Below are positions 53,028 through 62,207 of a DNA stretch of 64,000 nt, piece by piece. The stretch is taken from positions 124,001 to 188,000 of the forward strand of contig JANQOU010000006.1 of assembly GCA_028285585.1 (NCBI GenBank). Reading direction: 5' to 3'. Both the position numbers and the translations under genes were made by a program. Under the pieces are notes generated by a model. That model was not told the origin of the DNA and ran no database searches. It saw only the letters and a program-made list of their open reading frames with translations. This stretch comes from Acidimicrobiia bacterium. GTDB lineage: Bacteria; Actinomycetota; Acidimicrobiia; Spongiisociales; ZC4RG35. How positions within the stretch are numbered: the first letter of the stretch is position 1; the number at the start of each line of letters is the position of its first letter.

Positions 53028-54634
53028 TGAGCATTGTTGGCGTGCTGGCCCTGGGTCTCATTGTCGTGGGCGTGGTCCTTGCGGTCCGGAGGTTCACCGA
53101 TCGCCGGGCGGACGGCTCTGACGACGGAAACGATGTCATCGCGTACCTGCTCTTGGCAGCAGCCGTCGGGACAGCTGGTTTCTCGCTGGCATCACTGGCC
53201 AACGCTGCCTTCCCGGCAGGGACGTTCGTGTTGGACCGATCCCAACAGGTCTCCATCGCCCTCGCCGGCGTGGTGGTGGCGGCACCCATAGCTGCCATCT
53301 TCTGGAGACGGCAGGCCGAGCGGCGCAGCCAATACCCGGAGAGCGCAGGTTGGGCGTTGTATCTCACCGTGATCGAGGCGGTGTTCATGACCGCTTTGGT
53401 CATCAGCGGGTTCAACTTCCTCAACTGGCTCATCGGCGATGGGAGCAGCGCCACCTGGGCGAACGTCTTGATCTATGCGGGCATAGTCACCTATCACGAG
53501 TTGGAGAGCAGACGCACTCCCCCCATGGGTGACTCCAGGGAGCTGCCTCGGGTGGTCGGATCAGCGATAGGCCTGATAGCCACGGTTACTGCCGTAACCG
53601 GCCTTCTCACCTGGCTCTTCGAGACTGCTTATGCCACGTTCACACCACGAGTCGGTGGCGAGGAGCCGCTCACCTGGCTTGCTCTTCTGATAGTCGCACT
53701 CCCGGTCTGGTATCGGCGATGGCGGCTGCCTTGGCCGGCCGAGCCGCAGTTCTCACGCAACGCCTGGCTGTTCGTCGCCTCAGCGGCCGGGATCGCAATC
53801 GCTATAGGCGCCGCGGTGTACACGGCGGGACAGACACTGATCTTCTTCGCCACCAACGCCGGGGAGGCAGGACGCCACTTCGGCTTCCTGCCCGCAGCGG
53901 TGGCCATGGGAGCGGTCTCGATAGGAGTTTGGGCTCACCACAGAAGTCAGATGGGCACGGAACGATCCGACACAGTGCGCGCCTACCGGTATGCGCTGGC
54001 AGCTCTGGGACTTGCGGCTCTCGTCGGCTCGGCTACGGCGTTGACGGCTTTGGCCCTCGGTTCCGGCGACTTCGTTGGCACGCAGACCGAAGGAGTCATA
54101 GCCAGCGCCCTGACCGCCATGGTGGCCCTCTGGGTGTGGTGGCACTTCTGGTCGGGCAGCTCGGAGATGGCGCGAGAGGAGGACGTCGCCACGACTCCGA
54201 GGCGGATGTACCTGCTCGGATTGGCTGTCGTGATGGGCCTCATCTCGGCCGGTGCCCTCACTGCCGTGCTCGTCGTGCTGTTCCAGATCATCATCGAAGG
54301 CAACGTCGACGGCAGCGACATGGCAATCCAGGCCCCCCTCTTTGTCTATGCCGGCATCGCCACATGGCACCTGCTCCGTGAGAACGCAGCCGATCGGGCC
54401 CTGGTCGAGTCTGACGAGTCGATCACACCGTTCACAGTCACGATCGTGTGCTCGCATCCGGGAACGATCTCGGCGATGTTCCACGAACGGGCTCAGATCC
54501 ACGTCATCTACAGGGCTGACGATGCCGGGCGGATCACACCGGAGATGGCCTCAGAGATAGTGGCCGAGGTCGGGCACAGATCCTCCCTGGTGTGGGTAGA
54601 CGATGACGGATACAGGATTGCCCCGGCCAACTGA
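53027..54634 (+). CDS. Multi-pass membrane protein, DUF5671-like
   Basis: A 535-residue protein with about twelve hydrophobic helices in three similar four-helix blocks (starting near VIAYLLLAAAVGTAGF, AIGLIATVTAVTGLL and RYALAALGLAALVGSA). A soluble tail of about 80 residues follows (FTVTIVCSHPGTISAMFHERA). The block repeat suggests DUF5671, a family without known function. It starts one base inside the upstream stop, so the two genes form a coupled pair. Confidence 0.65.
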   Translation: MSIVGVLALGLIVVGVVLAVRRFTDRRADGSDDGNDVIAYLLLAAAVGTAGFSLASLANAAFPAGTFVLDRSQQVSIALAGVVVAAPIAAIFWRRQAERRSQYPESAGWALYLTVIEAVFMTALVISGFNFLNWLIGDGSSATWANVLIYAGIVTYHELESRRTPPMGDSRELPRVVGSAIGLIATVTAVTGLLTWLFETAYATFTPRVGGEEPLTWLALLIVALPVWYRRWRLPWPAEPQFSRNAWLFVASAAGIAIAIGAAVYTAGQTLIFFATNAGEAGRHFGFLPAAVAMGAVSIGVWAHHRSQMGTERSDTVRAYRYALAALGLAALVGSATALTALALGSGDFVGTQTEGVIASALTAMVALWVWWHFWSGSSEMAREEDVATTPRRMYLLGLAVVMGLISAGALTAVLVVLFQIIIEGNVDGSDMAIQAPLFVYAGIATWHLLRENAADRALVESDESITPFTVTIVCSHPGTISAMFHERAQIHVIYRADDAGRITPEMASEIVAEVGHRSSLVWVDDDGYRIAPAN

Positions 54635-54671
54635 TTGCGGGTAGACGACTCCACCTGGAACCATCGTCGGC

Positions 54672-55235
54672 GTGAAGTGGCTTTCGTACCGGTTTTGGCG
54701 ACTCCGCGGCTGGAGTTTCGAAGGCTCCGTGCCCCAAGTGCCCAAGATGATCGTGATCGGCGCGCCTCACACGACGAACTGGGACTTCACCCTCTACCTC
54801 GCTGCGTTGCACGCATACCGGATCAGCACCAGGTTCATCGGCAAGCACACGCTTTTTCGATGGCCACTCGGGATGTTGTTCAAGGCTTGGGGAGGCATAC
54901 CCGTGGACCGTTCCAAGCCGGGCGGAGTCGTTGGGCAGGTGACCGCTGCGTTCGAGGAGGCCGACAGGATGATCCTCGTCATCGCGCCCGAAGGCACCCG
55001 GGCGGCAGCGCCGCACTGGAAGTCTGGCTTCCTCAAAATGGCCGAGGCTGCGAACGTCCCCATCGTGCTGGGCGGAGTCGACTTTGCCGGCAAGCGAGTG
55101 GTTCTAGGCCCCTGCCTCGAGTTCAACGGCAACGCCGAGGGCTTCATGGATGAGGTGAGAGCCTTCTATGCCGACATGCAGGGCCGGCGTCCAGAGCTGA
55201 AAGGCCCGGTCTCACTGCTCGAAGAGACCTCATGA
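54672..55235 (+). CDS. PlsC-like 1-acyl-glycerol-3-phosphate acyltransferase family protein
   Basis: A 187-residue acyltransferase. The catalytic H-x4-D motif is HTTNWD near residue 33, and APEGTRAAAPHWKSGFLKMA holds the phosphate-binding EGTR block. FIGKHTLFRWPLGMLFKAWGG sits between them, as in PlsC proteins. The protein is short and has no clear N-terminal membrane helix, a trait of a subfamily often annotated as lysophospholipid acyltransferase. GTG start. Overlaps the convergent dinB by 6 bases. Confidence 0.8.
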   Translation: MKWLSYRFWRLRGWSFEGSVPQVPKMIVIGAPHTTNWDFTLYLAALHAYRISTRFIGKHTLFRWPLGMLFKAWGGIPVDRSKPGGVVGQVTAAFEEADRMILVIAPEGTRAAAPHWKSGFLKMAEAANVPIVLGGVDFAGKRVVLGPCLEFNGNAEGFMDEVRAFYADMQGRRPELKGPVSLLEETS

Positions 55236-56450
55236 TCGCTCGGCGAGGCGCCTGAAGGCATCGCTGGTGCCTCGCCCAGAGGTCCCCCGTGCAAGAGCCT
55301 CACGGCCAAAGGCCTCCCGCACTGCATCGATGCTCTCGTCGAGTGACCTCCGCTTGAGATCCACTTCGCTCCCGTTCCTCAACACATCGCCCTCGTCGAC
55401 AGCAAGCTCGAGCTGAACATGGTCATCCGTGACCAGCTTGGAGACAGACAGGCCGATCAAAGTCACCGGTTCGCCATCGGCCACCTCCAAGGCTCGTCGC
55501 ACCAGCTCGATTCCGAGATTGGCCAAGGCCGAAGTCGAAGCAGTTGCTGAGGGAAGCGTGTGACTCCGCGAGACGACTCTGGGACCTGGATAGCGGACCC
55601 TGGCCGAAAGCGTCGAGCCGGACTTGCCCTTCGCCCGCAGCCGCCGGCCAATTCGATCAGCGAGCCCGAGAACGACCACCGCCATCTCCCCCGGATCGGT
55701 CAGGCCTCGTCCCAGTGCCTGCTGAGACCCGACACTCCCGGCGCGCCGTCCACCCTGCACCGGACGAGGGTCCCGGTTCCAAGACAGTGCGCCCAGCGCT
55801 CCAGATGCCGCATTTCCCAACACCGGCTCGAGCATTCGCGGCTTCACCTGTGCCAGTTCACCGATCGTCGTTATGCCAAGACGGTTGAGTCTGGAACCGG
55901 TCACCTTGCCCACACCCCAGAGGGCGCGAACGGGCAGTGGGTGAAGGAAGTCGAGCTCCCTCCCGGACTCGACGACAACCAGGCCATCGGGCTTGGCCCG
56001 AGCCGAGGCGATCTTGGCCAGGAACTTGGTAGAGGCAACGCCAATGGAGAGAGGGAGGCCAAGCTCGTCGCGAACGCGGCTTCGCAGCAAACGAGCTATC
56101 TCCAAGGGGTCACCAAGCAGATGCCTGGTGCCGGAGACATCCAGAAACGCCTCATCCACCGAGATCTGCTCGACGACAGGGGTGGCATCCTCGAGGATCT
56201 CCATGACCTGCTCGGACAGCTCGAGGTACTTCTCGAAATGCCCGTCCACAACCACCGCATGAGGACAGAGCTTCCGTGCGTCACGAGCAGGCATCGGGGC
56301 ACTGATGCCGTAGGCCCGAGCCTCGTATGAAGCAGCAACGACCACGCCTCCACCGACAAGGACAGGCCGGCCCCGCAAGGAAGGGTTGAGCATTTGCTCG
56401 ACTGACGCATAGAACGCATCGAGGTCGGCGTGAAGAATGGACGGCTCCAT
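55230..56450 (-). CDS. dinB: DNA polymerase IV (Y family)
   Basis: A 406-residue translesion polymerase. The metal-binding residues are in ILHADLDAFYASVEQ and EQISVDEAFLDVSG, the fingers region reads AASYEARAYGISAPMP, and the helix-hairpin-helix region reads LWGVGKVTGSRLNRLGITT. A little-finger domain follows. No clear beta-clamp-binding motif is seen at the C terminus, which ends RRLAERS. It bypasses damaged bases at the cost of fidelity. No SOS box is evident upstream. It stands alone. Confidence 0.92.
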   Translation of the reverse strand: MEPSILHADLDAFYASVEQMLNPSLRGRPVLVGGGVVVAASYEARAYGISAPMPARDARKLCPHAVVVDGHFEKYLELSEQVMEILEDATPVVEQISVDEAFLDVSGTRHLLGDPLEIARLLRSRVRDELGLPLSIGVASTKFLAKIASARAKPDGLVVVESGRELDFLHPLPVRALWGVGKVTGSRLNRLGITTIGELAQVKPRMLEPVLGNAASGALGALSWNRDPRPVQGGRRAGSVGSQQALGRGLTDPGEMAVVVLGLADRIGRRLRAKGKSGSTLSARVRYPGPRVVSRSHTLPSATASTSALANLGIELVRRALEVADGEPVTLIGLSVSKLVTDDHVQLELAVDEGDVLRNGSEVDLKRRSLDESIDAVREAFGREALARGTSGRGTSDAFRRLAERS

Positions 56451-56481
56451 ATGCCAAGGATGCCGTTGAGTCGTGACAGAT

Positions 56482-57978
56482 TCAGCCAGCTGCGCGCTTG
56501 AGGGCAGCGCGATCGACCTTGCCGAGATGGGTGAGTGGCAACTCGTCTACGAAGAACACGGACCGCGGGTGCTTGTAGGCCTCCAAATGGGCGAGCACGT
56601 GATCGATCATCTCCTGCTCGGTCGGATGGCCGTCGGCGACCACGAAGGCAACAGGCTTCACCAGACCGGCATCGTCGGTCACGGCAACCACCGCACACTT
56701 CGCCACCGACGGGTGATCCAGGAGCACCGACTCGACTTCCTGTGGCCTGAACCACTTCCCCTTCACCTTGATGGCGTCGTCGGCTCGCCCCCGGTGAGTC
56801 ACGTAGCCGTCGTCGTCGATAGAGACGAGGTCACCCCCGACGAACCACTCGCCCCTGAAGGCGTCGGCGGTTTTGTCGGGCAGCTCCCAATAGCCAAGGC
56901 CAAGGGAGTCACCTCTGGCCCACAGTCGTCCCACCTCACCTGACGCAACCTCGTTTCCGTCGTCGTCACACGCCTTGATCTCGAAACCAGGCACCACTTT
57001 GCCCAAGGTGCCCGGCCTCACGTCACCGATCGTGTTGGAGATGAAGACGTGCCACATCTCGGCAGTGCCGAGGCCGTCGAGCAACTCGACCCCGAACGCG
57101 GACTTCCACTGGTGATACAGCGTGTCGGGCAGGGCCTCCCCCGCCGATGTGGCGAATCGCAGCGACGACAGGTCATGACTGGCTGCGTTGCCGTAAGACA
57201 ACATCTGGTTGATGGCCGAGGGAACGTTGACGAGCACCGTCGGCTTGTGCCTCTCTATCTGGGAGAACAACGTCTCTGGAGTCGGGTGCTCCGGGAAGAG
57301 GACACAAGAGCCGCCAACAGAGAACGGGAAGAGAAGGTTGGTGCCGGTGGCGTATCCGAAATAAAGCTTGGGAACCGCCAGCGTGATGTCGTCCTGGTCG
57401 AGGCCCAGCGCACCCTGCCCGTAGAGCCGTGTGGTGTTGACCAGGCTTCGATGGGTCTGAACGACAGCCTTGGGAAGACCGGTGGTACCCCCGGAGAACA
57501 ACCAGATCGCCGGGTTCCCCGGTGCCGTCGGAGCTGTTTCCACCTCATCCGCCGGCAACTCCAGGTCGTCGGTCACGACCACCGTGGCCACGGGGCTGGC
57601 CCCGCAGGCCGCTTCGAAGGCTTCTACGAAAGACTCATGAACGACTGCCGATCGAGGGCGGCAGTTGGCGATGATGGCTCCCATCGACTCGGTGGTGAGA
57701 CCCGGGTTGAGCATCACCACAACCGCACCGACCCTGAAGATGCCGAACAGTGAGGCTACGAAGTCGGGGCCGTCGGGAAGAACGATCAGAACCCGGTCCT
57801 CGCGATCGACGCCGGCACGCTTCAGAAGTGTCGCGTAGCCCGACGCCATCGCGTCTATCTGCTCGTAGCTCAGATGGCGATCGCGCAAGCGCACGGCGGT
57901 GCGGCGCCCCTGGCCGGACTCGAGCCTGTCCCTGAGAAAGAAGCTGTCTGCGTTGAGGATCGCGGGCCAGTCGCTCAC
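56482..57978 (-). CDS. Benzoate-CoA ligase-like AMP-forming acyl-CoA synthetase
   Basis: A 498-residue ANL-superfamily enzyme. FSGGTTGLPKAVVQTHRS is the AMP-binding P-loop, DGLGTAEMWHVFISN the acyl-specificity motif, and VKGKWFRPQEVES the hinge. The final PLTHLGKVDRAALK contains the catalytic Lys. The layout is closest to benzoate/4-hydroxybenzoate-CoA ligases, activating an aromatic acid. No aromatic ring-cleavage genes are adjacent except tryptophan-catabolic ones, so anthranilate or a relative is a possible substrate. GTG start at 57978, divergent from the SDR gene. Confidence 0.82.
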   Translation of the reverse strand: MSDWPAILNADSFFLRDRLESGQGRRTAVRLRDRHLSYEQIDAMASGYATLLKRAGVDREDRVLIVLPDGPDFVASLFGIFRVGAVVVMLNPGLTTESMGAIIANCRPRSAVVHESFVEAFEAACGASPVATVVVTDDLELPADEVETAPTAPGNPAIWLFSGGTTGLPKAVVQTHRSLVNTTRLYGQGALGLDQDDITLAVPKLYFGYATGTNLLFPFSVGGSCVLFPEHPTPETLFSQIERHKPTVLVNVPSAINQMLSYGNAASHDLSSLRFATSAGEALPDTLYHQWKSAFGVELLDGLGTAEMWHVFISNTIGDVRPGTLGKVVPGFEIKACDDDGNEVASGEVGRLWARGDSLGLGYWELPDKTADAFRGEWFVGGDLVSIDDDGYVTHRGRADDAIKVKGKWFRPQEVESVLLDHPSVAKCAVVAVTDDAGLVKPVAFVVADGHPTEQEMIDHVLAHLEAYKHPRSVFFVDELPLTHLGKVDRAALKRAAG

Positions 57979-58007
57979 ACGACCGACGCTAGCTGTACGG
58001 TGAACAC

Positions 58008-58826
58008 ATGGCACTGGCGGTGGTCACCGGGGCATCCTCCGGTATCGGGCGAGCGGCGGCAGTCGAGCTGGCCGGCCGCGGCATCCATGTTGTCCTGGCC
58101 GGACGTTCGGAGCCACGCACTTCCCTAGTGGTCGACGTCATCGAAGCTGCCGGTGGGTCGGCTGAGTTCCTACCGCTTGACCTGGCCTCTCTCAACTCGG
58201 CACGTGAAGCAGGGCAACAGCTCGCAACCACAGGACGGACAGTCGACATCTTGGTCAACAACGCCGGGATCGGCGGGACCCGAGGGGTGACCGAAGACGG
58301 TTTTGAGATCCACTTCGGTGTGAACCATCTCGGCCACTTCATGTTCACCCATCACCTCAGCCCCGCCCTTCGCTCTGGCTCCAGAGTCGTGCAGCTGAGC
58401 AGCGATATGCATCGCCGCGCCACAGGCATCGACTTCGAAGCAGTCAGACGCAAGTCCAGGAGCTTCTACGGGATTGGCGAGTATGCGGTGTCGAAACTCG
58501 CCAACGCGCTGTTCGCAGCCGAGTTGGCGAGACGCCGGCCTGACCTGCACACCTATGCCGTCCACCCAGGGCTGGTCAACACCAACATCATCCCAAAGAT
58601 CATCAAGCCCTTGGTTCGCTCCAGCCTGACCACACCCGAGCAGGGCGCCGACACCGTTGTCTGGTGTGCCACGAGCGAAGACGTCGCCGGCGAGTCGGGT
58701 AGCTACTACGCCAGGCGACGACAGGTTGAGCCGTCTCGCCCCGCTCTCGACGAGAATCTCGCCGCAACTCTCTGGAGCGAGTCCGAGCAGTGGTGCGGCA
58801 TCAACCTCGGGGATGGGCCCCACTAG
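58008..58826 (+). CDS. Short-chain dehydrogenase/reductase (retinol dehydrogenase-like)
   Basis: A 272-residue SDR. The NADP loop TGASSGIGRAAAVELAGRG begins at residue 8. NNAGIGG, the catalytic Ser in VVQLSSDMH and YAVSKLANALF (Tyr-x-x-x-Lys) follow. The sequence HFGVNHLGHFMFTHHL is usual in the WWOX/retinol dehydrogenase-like branch. Substrate unknown. It is followed almost at once by tryptophan dioxygenase, but nothing ties it to that pathway by sequence. Confidence 0.8.
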   Translation: MALAVVTGASSGIGRAAAVELAGRGIHVVLAGRSEPRTSLVVDVIEAAGGSAEFLPLDLASLNSAREAGQQLATTGRTVDILVNNAGIGGTRGVTEDGFEIHFGVNHLGHFMFTHHLSPALRSGSRVVQLSSDMHRRATGIDFEAVRRKSRSFYGIGEYAVSKLANALFAAELARRRPDLHTYAVHPGLVNTNIIPKIIKPLVRSSLTTPEQGADTVVWCATSEDVAGESGSYYARRRQVEPSRPALDENLAATLWSESEQWCGINLGDGPH

Positions 58827-58827
58827 C

Positions 58828-59919
58828 GTGAAGCCGGTGAGTGACGGGCTGTACTACGGCGACTATCTGCAACTGGGCAAGCTGCTCGACGCCCAGAAGC
58901 TGGAGAGCACGAAGACCGGAGAGACGGTTCACGACGAGATGCTCTTCATCGTCGTGCATCAGGCCTACGAGCTTTGGTTCAAGCAGATCATCTGGGAGAT
59001 CGACTCGATCCTCGAGCTGTTCGGTAAGGATGTCGTCGACGAGCGAGATATGCGCACCGCGGTCAGCAGGCTGCGACGGGTGAGCAAGATCCAGGAGCTG
59101 CTCATCACCCAGGTGGGCGTGCTGGAGAGCATGACCCCGCTCGACTTTCTCGACTTCCGCGATCTCCTCTTTCCTGCATCCGGCTTCCAGTCGGCGCAAT
59201 TCCGCATCGTCGAGAACAAGCTCGGGCTGCGGCCCGAGGACAGGCTCCTGCTGGGTGGTGCCGGGTACACGGCCCGATTCAACGATGATGACGCCGCTCT
59301 GGTCACTTCGCTGGAGGCGGACCCGTCGCTGTTTGCCGTCGTGGAGCGCTGGCTGGAGCGGACACCTTTCCTCGACCACGGGGACTTTCGGTTCTGGGAC
59401 GCTTACAAGCACGCCGTCCACGAGAGGATCAACGCCGACAGGTCAGTCGTGGAGAACAACCCCAACCTGGGGGACGAGGAGAAGCGAATACAGCTCGGCG
59501 AGTTCGACCAGGTGCTGAAGCAGTACGAGGCGATCTTCGACTCAGAAAAGCATGAGCTGGAGCGTCAAGCAGGGCGTCTCCGCCTCAGCCATCGGGCGTT
59601 CCAGGCTGCTCTCTTCATCACCCTCTACCGAGACGAGCCGGCCCTGCAAGAAGCGTTCCGTCTCATCGAGCTTCTGATGGACATCGACGAGGGGTTCACG
59701 GCCTGGCGTTATCGCCATGCCCAGATGGCATTGCGAATGATCGGGCGCCGAGTCGGGACCGGCGGCTCGGCAGGAGCGAAGTACCTTGAGAAGTCGGCGG
59801 AGCGCAGCAGAGTGTTTGGTGATCTCTTCAGCCTCACCACTTTCCTAGTGCCACGGGCAGACCGTCCCACCCTGCCGGCCGGGATCCTGGACTCGATGCG
59901 CTTCCGCTTCGAGGAGTGA
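58828..59919 (+). CDS. kynA: Tryptophan 2,3-dioxygenase
   Basis: A haem dioxygenase of about 363 residues that cleaves the indole ring of tryptophan to N-formylkynurenine. DEMLFIVVHQAYELWFKQI is the family signature near the N terminus. The C-terminal half has RYRHAQMALRMIGRRVGTGG, containing the likely haem-ligand His, and FGDLFSLTTFLVPR. The start is uncertain: GTG 58828 comes just after the SDR stop, with ATG 58813 and GTG 58837 as alternatives. Coupled to the kynureninase gene (GTGA). Confidence 0.9.
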   Translation: MKPVSDGLYYGDYLQLGKLLDAQKLESTKTGETVHDEMLFIVVHQAYELWFKQIIWEIDSILELFGKDVVDERDMRTAVSRLRRVSKIQELLITQVGVLESMTPLDFLDFRDLLFPASGFQSAQFRIVENKLGLRPEDRLLLGGAGYTARFNDDDAALVTSLEADPSLFAVVERWLERTPFLDHGDFRFWDAYKHAVHERINADRSVVENNPNLGDEEKRIQLGEFDQVLKQYEAIFDSEKHELERQAGRLRLSHRAFQAALFITLYRDEPALQEAFRLIELLMDIDEGFTAWRYRHAQMALRMIGRRVGTGGSAGAKYLEKSAERSRVFGDLFSLTTFLVPRADRPTLPAGILDSMRFRFEE

Positions 59920-61046
59920 GCTTGAAACAGGGGTTCAGCCGGTTCCTCGAGTCTGACCCGGAGCGACTCCACTTCGCAGCCCACTCTCATCACCCTTGGC
60001 CCGACGTCAGCTTCGAGGCTCACGCACAGGCGTGGATCGACGCGTCTCAGAAGATGGACGACAAGTGGGACCACGTCTTCGGGACGGTGGTGCCGGAGAC
60101 GAAGGAGCGAATAGCCGGAGTCATAGGTCTCAACCGCTCCGACACTCTGACGTTTGCGCCAAACACCCACGAGTTCGTGGAGAGGATCTTCTCGTGCCTC
60201 GACCCTCCGGTGCGGGTGCTCAGCACCGACTCGGAGTTCCATTCGTTTGCGCGCCAATCGCGTCGATGGGAAGAAGCCGGGCTCGCCATCGTCGACCGGG
60301 TTCCAGCTGAGCCATTCGACAGTTTCACGGACCGGTTCACCCTCGAAGCACGATCCGGAGCCCATGACCTGATCTTCATCAGCCAGGTGTTCTTCAACTC
60401 AGGATTCGTGGTGTCAGGCTTGGATCGAATCGTCTCTTCCGTGTCAGAGGAGAAGACCTTCATCGTCATCGACGGATACCACGCCTTCATGGCGCGGCCC
60501 GTGAACATTGGTGCGATTCAGGAGAGGGCCTTCTATCTGGCCGGCGGCTACAAGTACGCCATGGCGGGCGAAGGTGTGTGTTTCCTCCACGTTCCGGACG
60601 GATTCGGAGCGCGGCCTGTCAACACAGGCTGGTACGCCGGGTTCGGTCAACTGGAGACGGCGGTCAGTGAGCTGGTTCCGTTCGCCGATGACGGCTCCAG
60701 ATTCGGAGGGGGGACTTTCGACCCGTCGGGTGTCTATCGGATGCGAGCCGTCCTCGAGTGGCTGGAGTCGGAGGGTGTGACGGCACACTCAGTGGCGCAA
60801 CATGTGGGCTCTCTCCAGCAGCACTTTCTGGAGAACGCCCCGACGCCCGGCGTCTTGACACCACCAGCCGGCATGGAGCGCGGCAACTTCCTCACCTTCG
60901 AGACCGAGGACGCCGAGGGCCTCTACCACCGGCTGCACGAGCGCAAGGTGATCACCGACTATCGAGGCAACCGCCTCCGTATTGGGTTCGGCATCTACCA
61001 CGACGCTGACGACGTGGACGAGCTGATTGAGCGCCTCCCCTGGTAG
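59916..61046 (+). CDS. kynU: Kynureninase (class V aminotransferase fold)
   Basis: A 376-residue PLP enzyme. The Schiff-base Lys lies in GGYKYAMAGEGVCFLH, and the PLP-contact Asp in FIVIDGYHAFMARP. It is homologous to class V aminotransferases and kynureninases; immediate coupling to tryptophan dioxygenase supports kynureninase, which splits kynurenine to anthranilate and alanine. A formamidase gene, needed between the two, is not present in the window. GTG start overlapping kynA by 4 bases. Confidence 0.82.
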   Translation: MSLKQGFSRFLESDPERLHFAAHSHHPWPDVSFEAHAQAWIDASQKMDDKWDHVFGTVVPETKERIAGVIGLNRSDTLTFAPNTHEFVERIFSCLDPPVRVLSTDSEFHSFARQSRRWEEAGLAIVDRVPAEPFDSFTDRFTLEARSGAHDLIFISQVFFNSGFVVSGLDRIVSSVSEEKTFIVIDGYHAFMARPVNIGAIQERAFYLAGGYKYAMAGEGVCFLHVPDGFGARPVNTGWYAGFGQLETAVSELVPFADDGSRFGGGTFDPSGVYRMRAVLEWLESEGVTAHSVAQHVGSLQQHFLENAPTPGVLTPPAGMERGNFLTFETEDAEGLYHRLHERKVITDYRGNRLRIGFGIYHDADDVDELIERLPW

Positions 61047-61087
61047 ATCCTGTGGATAACTCGGGCTGAATCCGGCAAAATGGCACC

Positions 61088-61864
61088 ATGCCACACATGC
61101 CTGTGCTTCGTGTGGTTCCCCTGGCGAGGATTCGGGCCCACGAGGAGGTGGACCCGTTGCGTGTCGACCGTCTGGTCGGCCGCATCGGCGAAGACGGCAT
61201 CCAGGTGAACCCGATGATGTGCTCGGAAGCACCCAGCGGTGAGCTGGTGCTGCTCGACGGTGCCACGCGAACCGAGTCGCTGCGCCAACTCGGCTTCGAG
61301 CACGCCGTGGTCCAAATGGTCAAACGGGAGGACGCACAACTAGAGACGTGGCATCACGTGGTGCGCGAATGCTCTGAGCAAGATGTCCTCGACAGCATCG
61401 AGGCGACAACTGGCCTCAATCTGGGCAGTGGCCCAGGCACTCCACGGCTGCTGATGGCGAACGGCGACATCCATGCCATCCACCACGAGGCGATGTCACC
61501 CAATGCGGCGCTGACGGCATTGGTAGGCAGCTACAGCGGCCGCCGCTCGGTGAGCCGCATAACGGACCCTGGCGACGAGTCAGTCCCATGGCGTTTCCCC
61601 GACTGGGCTGCAATCGTCGAATTTCCCACCCTGTCGGTTGAAGACGTCATGAAGGCCGCCGTGGGCGATGATCTGCTCCCGGCAGGGATCACTCGGTTTC
61701 TGGTGCCGGAGCGAGCGCTGCGGCTCAACCTCGATCTGGAGTTGCTCCGGTCAAGTGGGACGACCGAGGACAAGCAGGAGGCTCTGGAGAGCATGCTGTC
61801 GGCGAGGGCGAGAGCCGGCCGGGTCCGCCGCTACGAAGAGACCGTCGTCATCCTCGACGACTAG
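61088..61864 (+). CDS. SbnI/ParB-like domain protein
   Basis: A 258-residue protein. The N-terminal 80 residues form a ParB/sulfiredoxin-like domain: VPLARIRAHEEVDPLRVDRL, then VLLDGATRTESLRQLGFEHA. The same arrangement appears in SbnI and in the archaeal free serine kinase SerK. The C-terminal half (AAVGDDLLPAGITRFLVPERAL) is also seen in SbnI-like proteins. Candidate roles are free-serine kinase or ligand-controlled regulator. It lies 41 bases after kynU and may be cotranscribed. Confidence 0.7.
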   Translation: MPHMPVLRVVPLARIRAHEEVDPLRVDRLVGRIGEDGIQVNPMMCSEAPSGELVLLDGATRTESLRQLGFEHAVVQMVKREDAQLETWHHVVRECSEQDVLDSIEATTGLNLGSGPGTPRLLMANGDIHAIHHEAMSPNAALTALVGSYSGRRSVSRITDPGDESVPWRFPDWAAIVEFPTLSVEDVMKAAVGDDLLPAGITRFLVPERALRLNLDLELLRSSGTTEDKQEALESMLSARARAGRVRRYEETVVILDD

Positions 61865-62207
61865 ATGTGACAACCGGAGGGGTTGTCCAAGGCGTGGATC
61901 GTCGACCACTCGCGAATCTGCCGTGGACCCCACGATCGGCGACACACCCATACCTCGATTGAAGTGGAGGCGGGCCTGCCCATCGGTGTCGCGGCAGTCC
62001 CAGCTGTGGGGGCCTCGGATTTTGAAGGCAGCTGATGCGACTGTGAGGGAAGACCCTGTTCGACTGCGCTCTGGATGCTGACTGGCGTAGGTTCGTAGTC
62101 GCAGACCCATCTGATCGAGTCGACGACTTGTCGACAGCAGTTAACGCTGACGAGTCGGCAGGGGCCATTGAGCCATGTGTTCGGGAGCGGTTTCGGGGAG
62201 GAACGAG
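61865..62207. other. Gene-poor 343-base stretch
   Basis: No convincing gene. Open frames on the minus strand here are compositional and lack ribosome sites. GTCGAC repeats around 62115-62135 form an inverted repeat with a 5-base spacer, and small inverted repeats lie near 61900-61940. GGGGAGGAACG at the right end is the ribosome site of the next gene. No RNA family is recognised. Confidence 0.5.

Noticed and set aside
61751-62110. 119-codon minus-strand frame in the gene-poor stretch
   Set aside because: It overlaps the end of the SbnI-like gene by over 100 bases, has no ribosome site and no recognisable domain.
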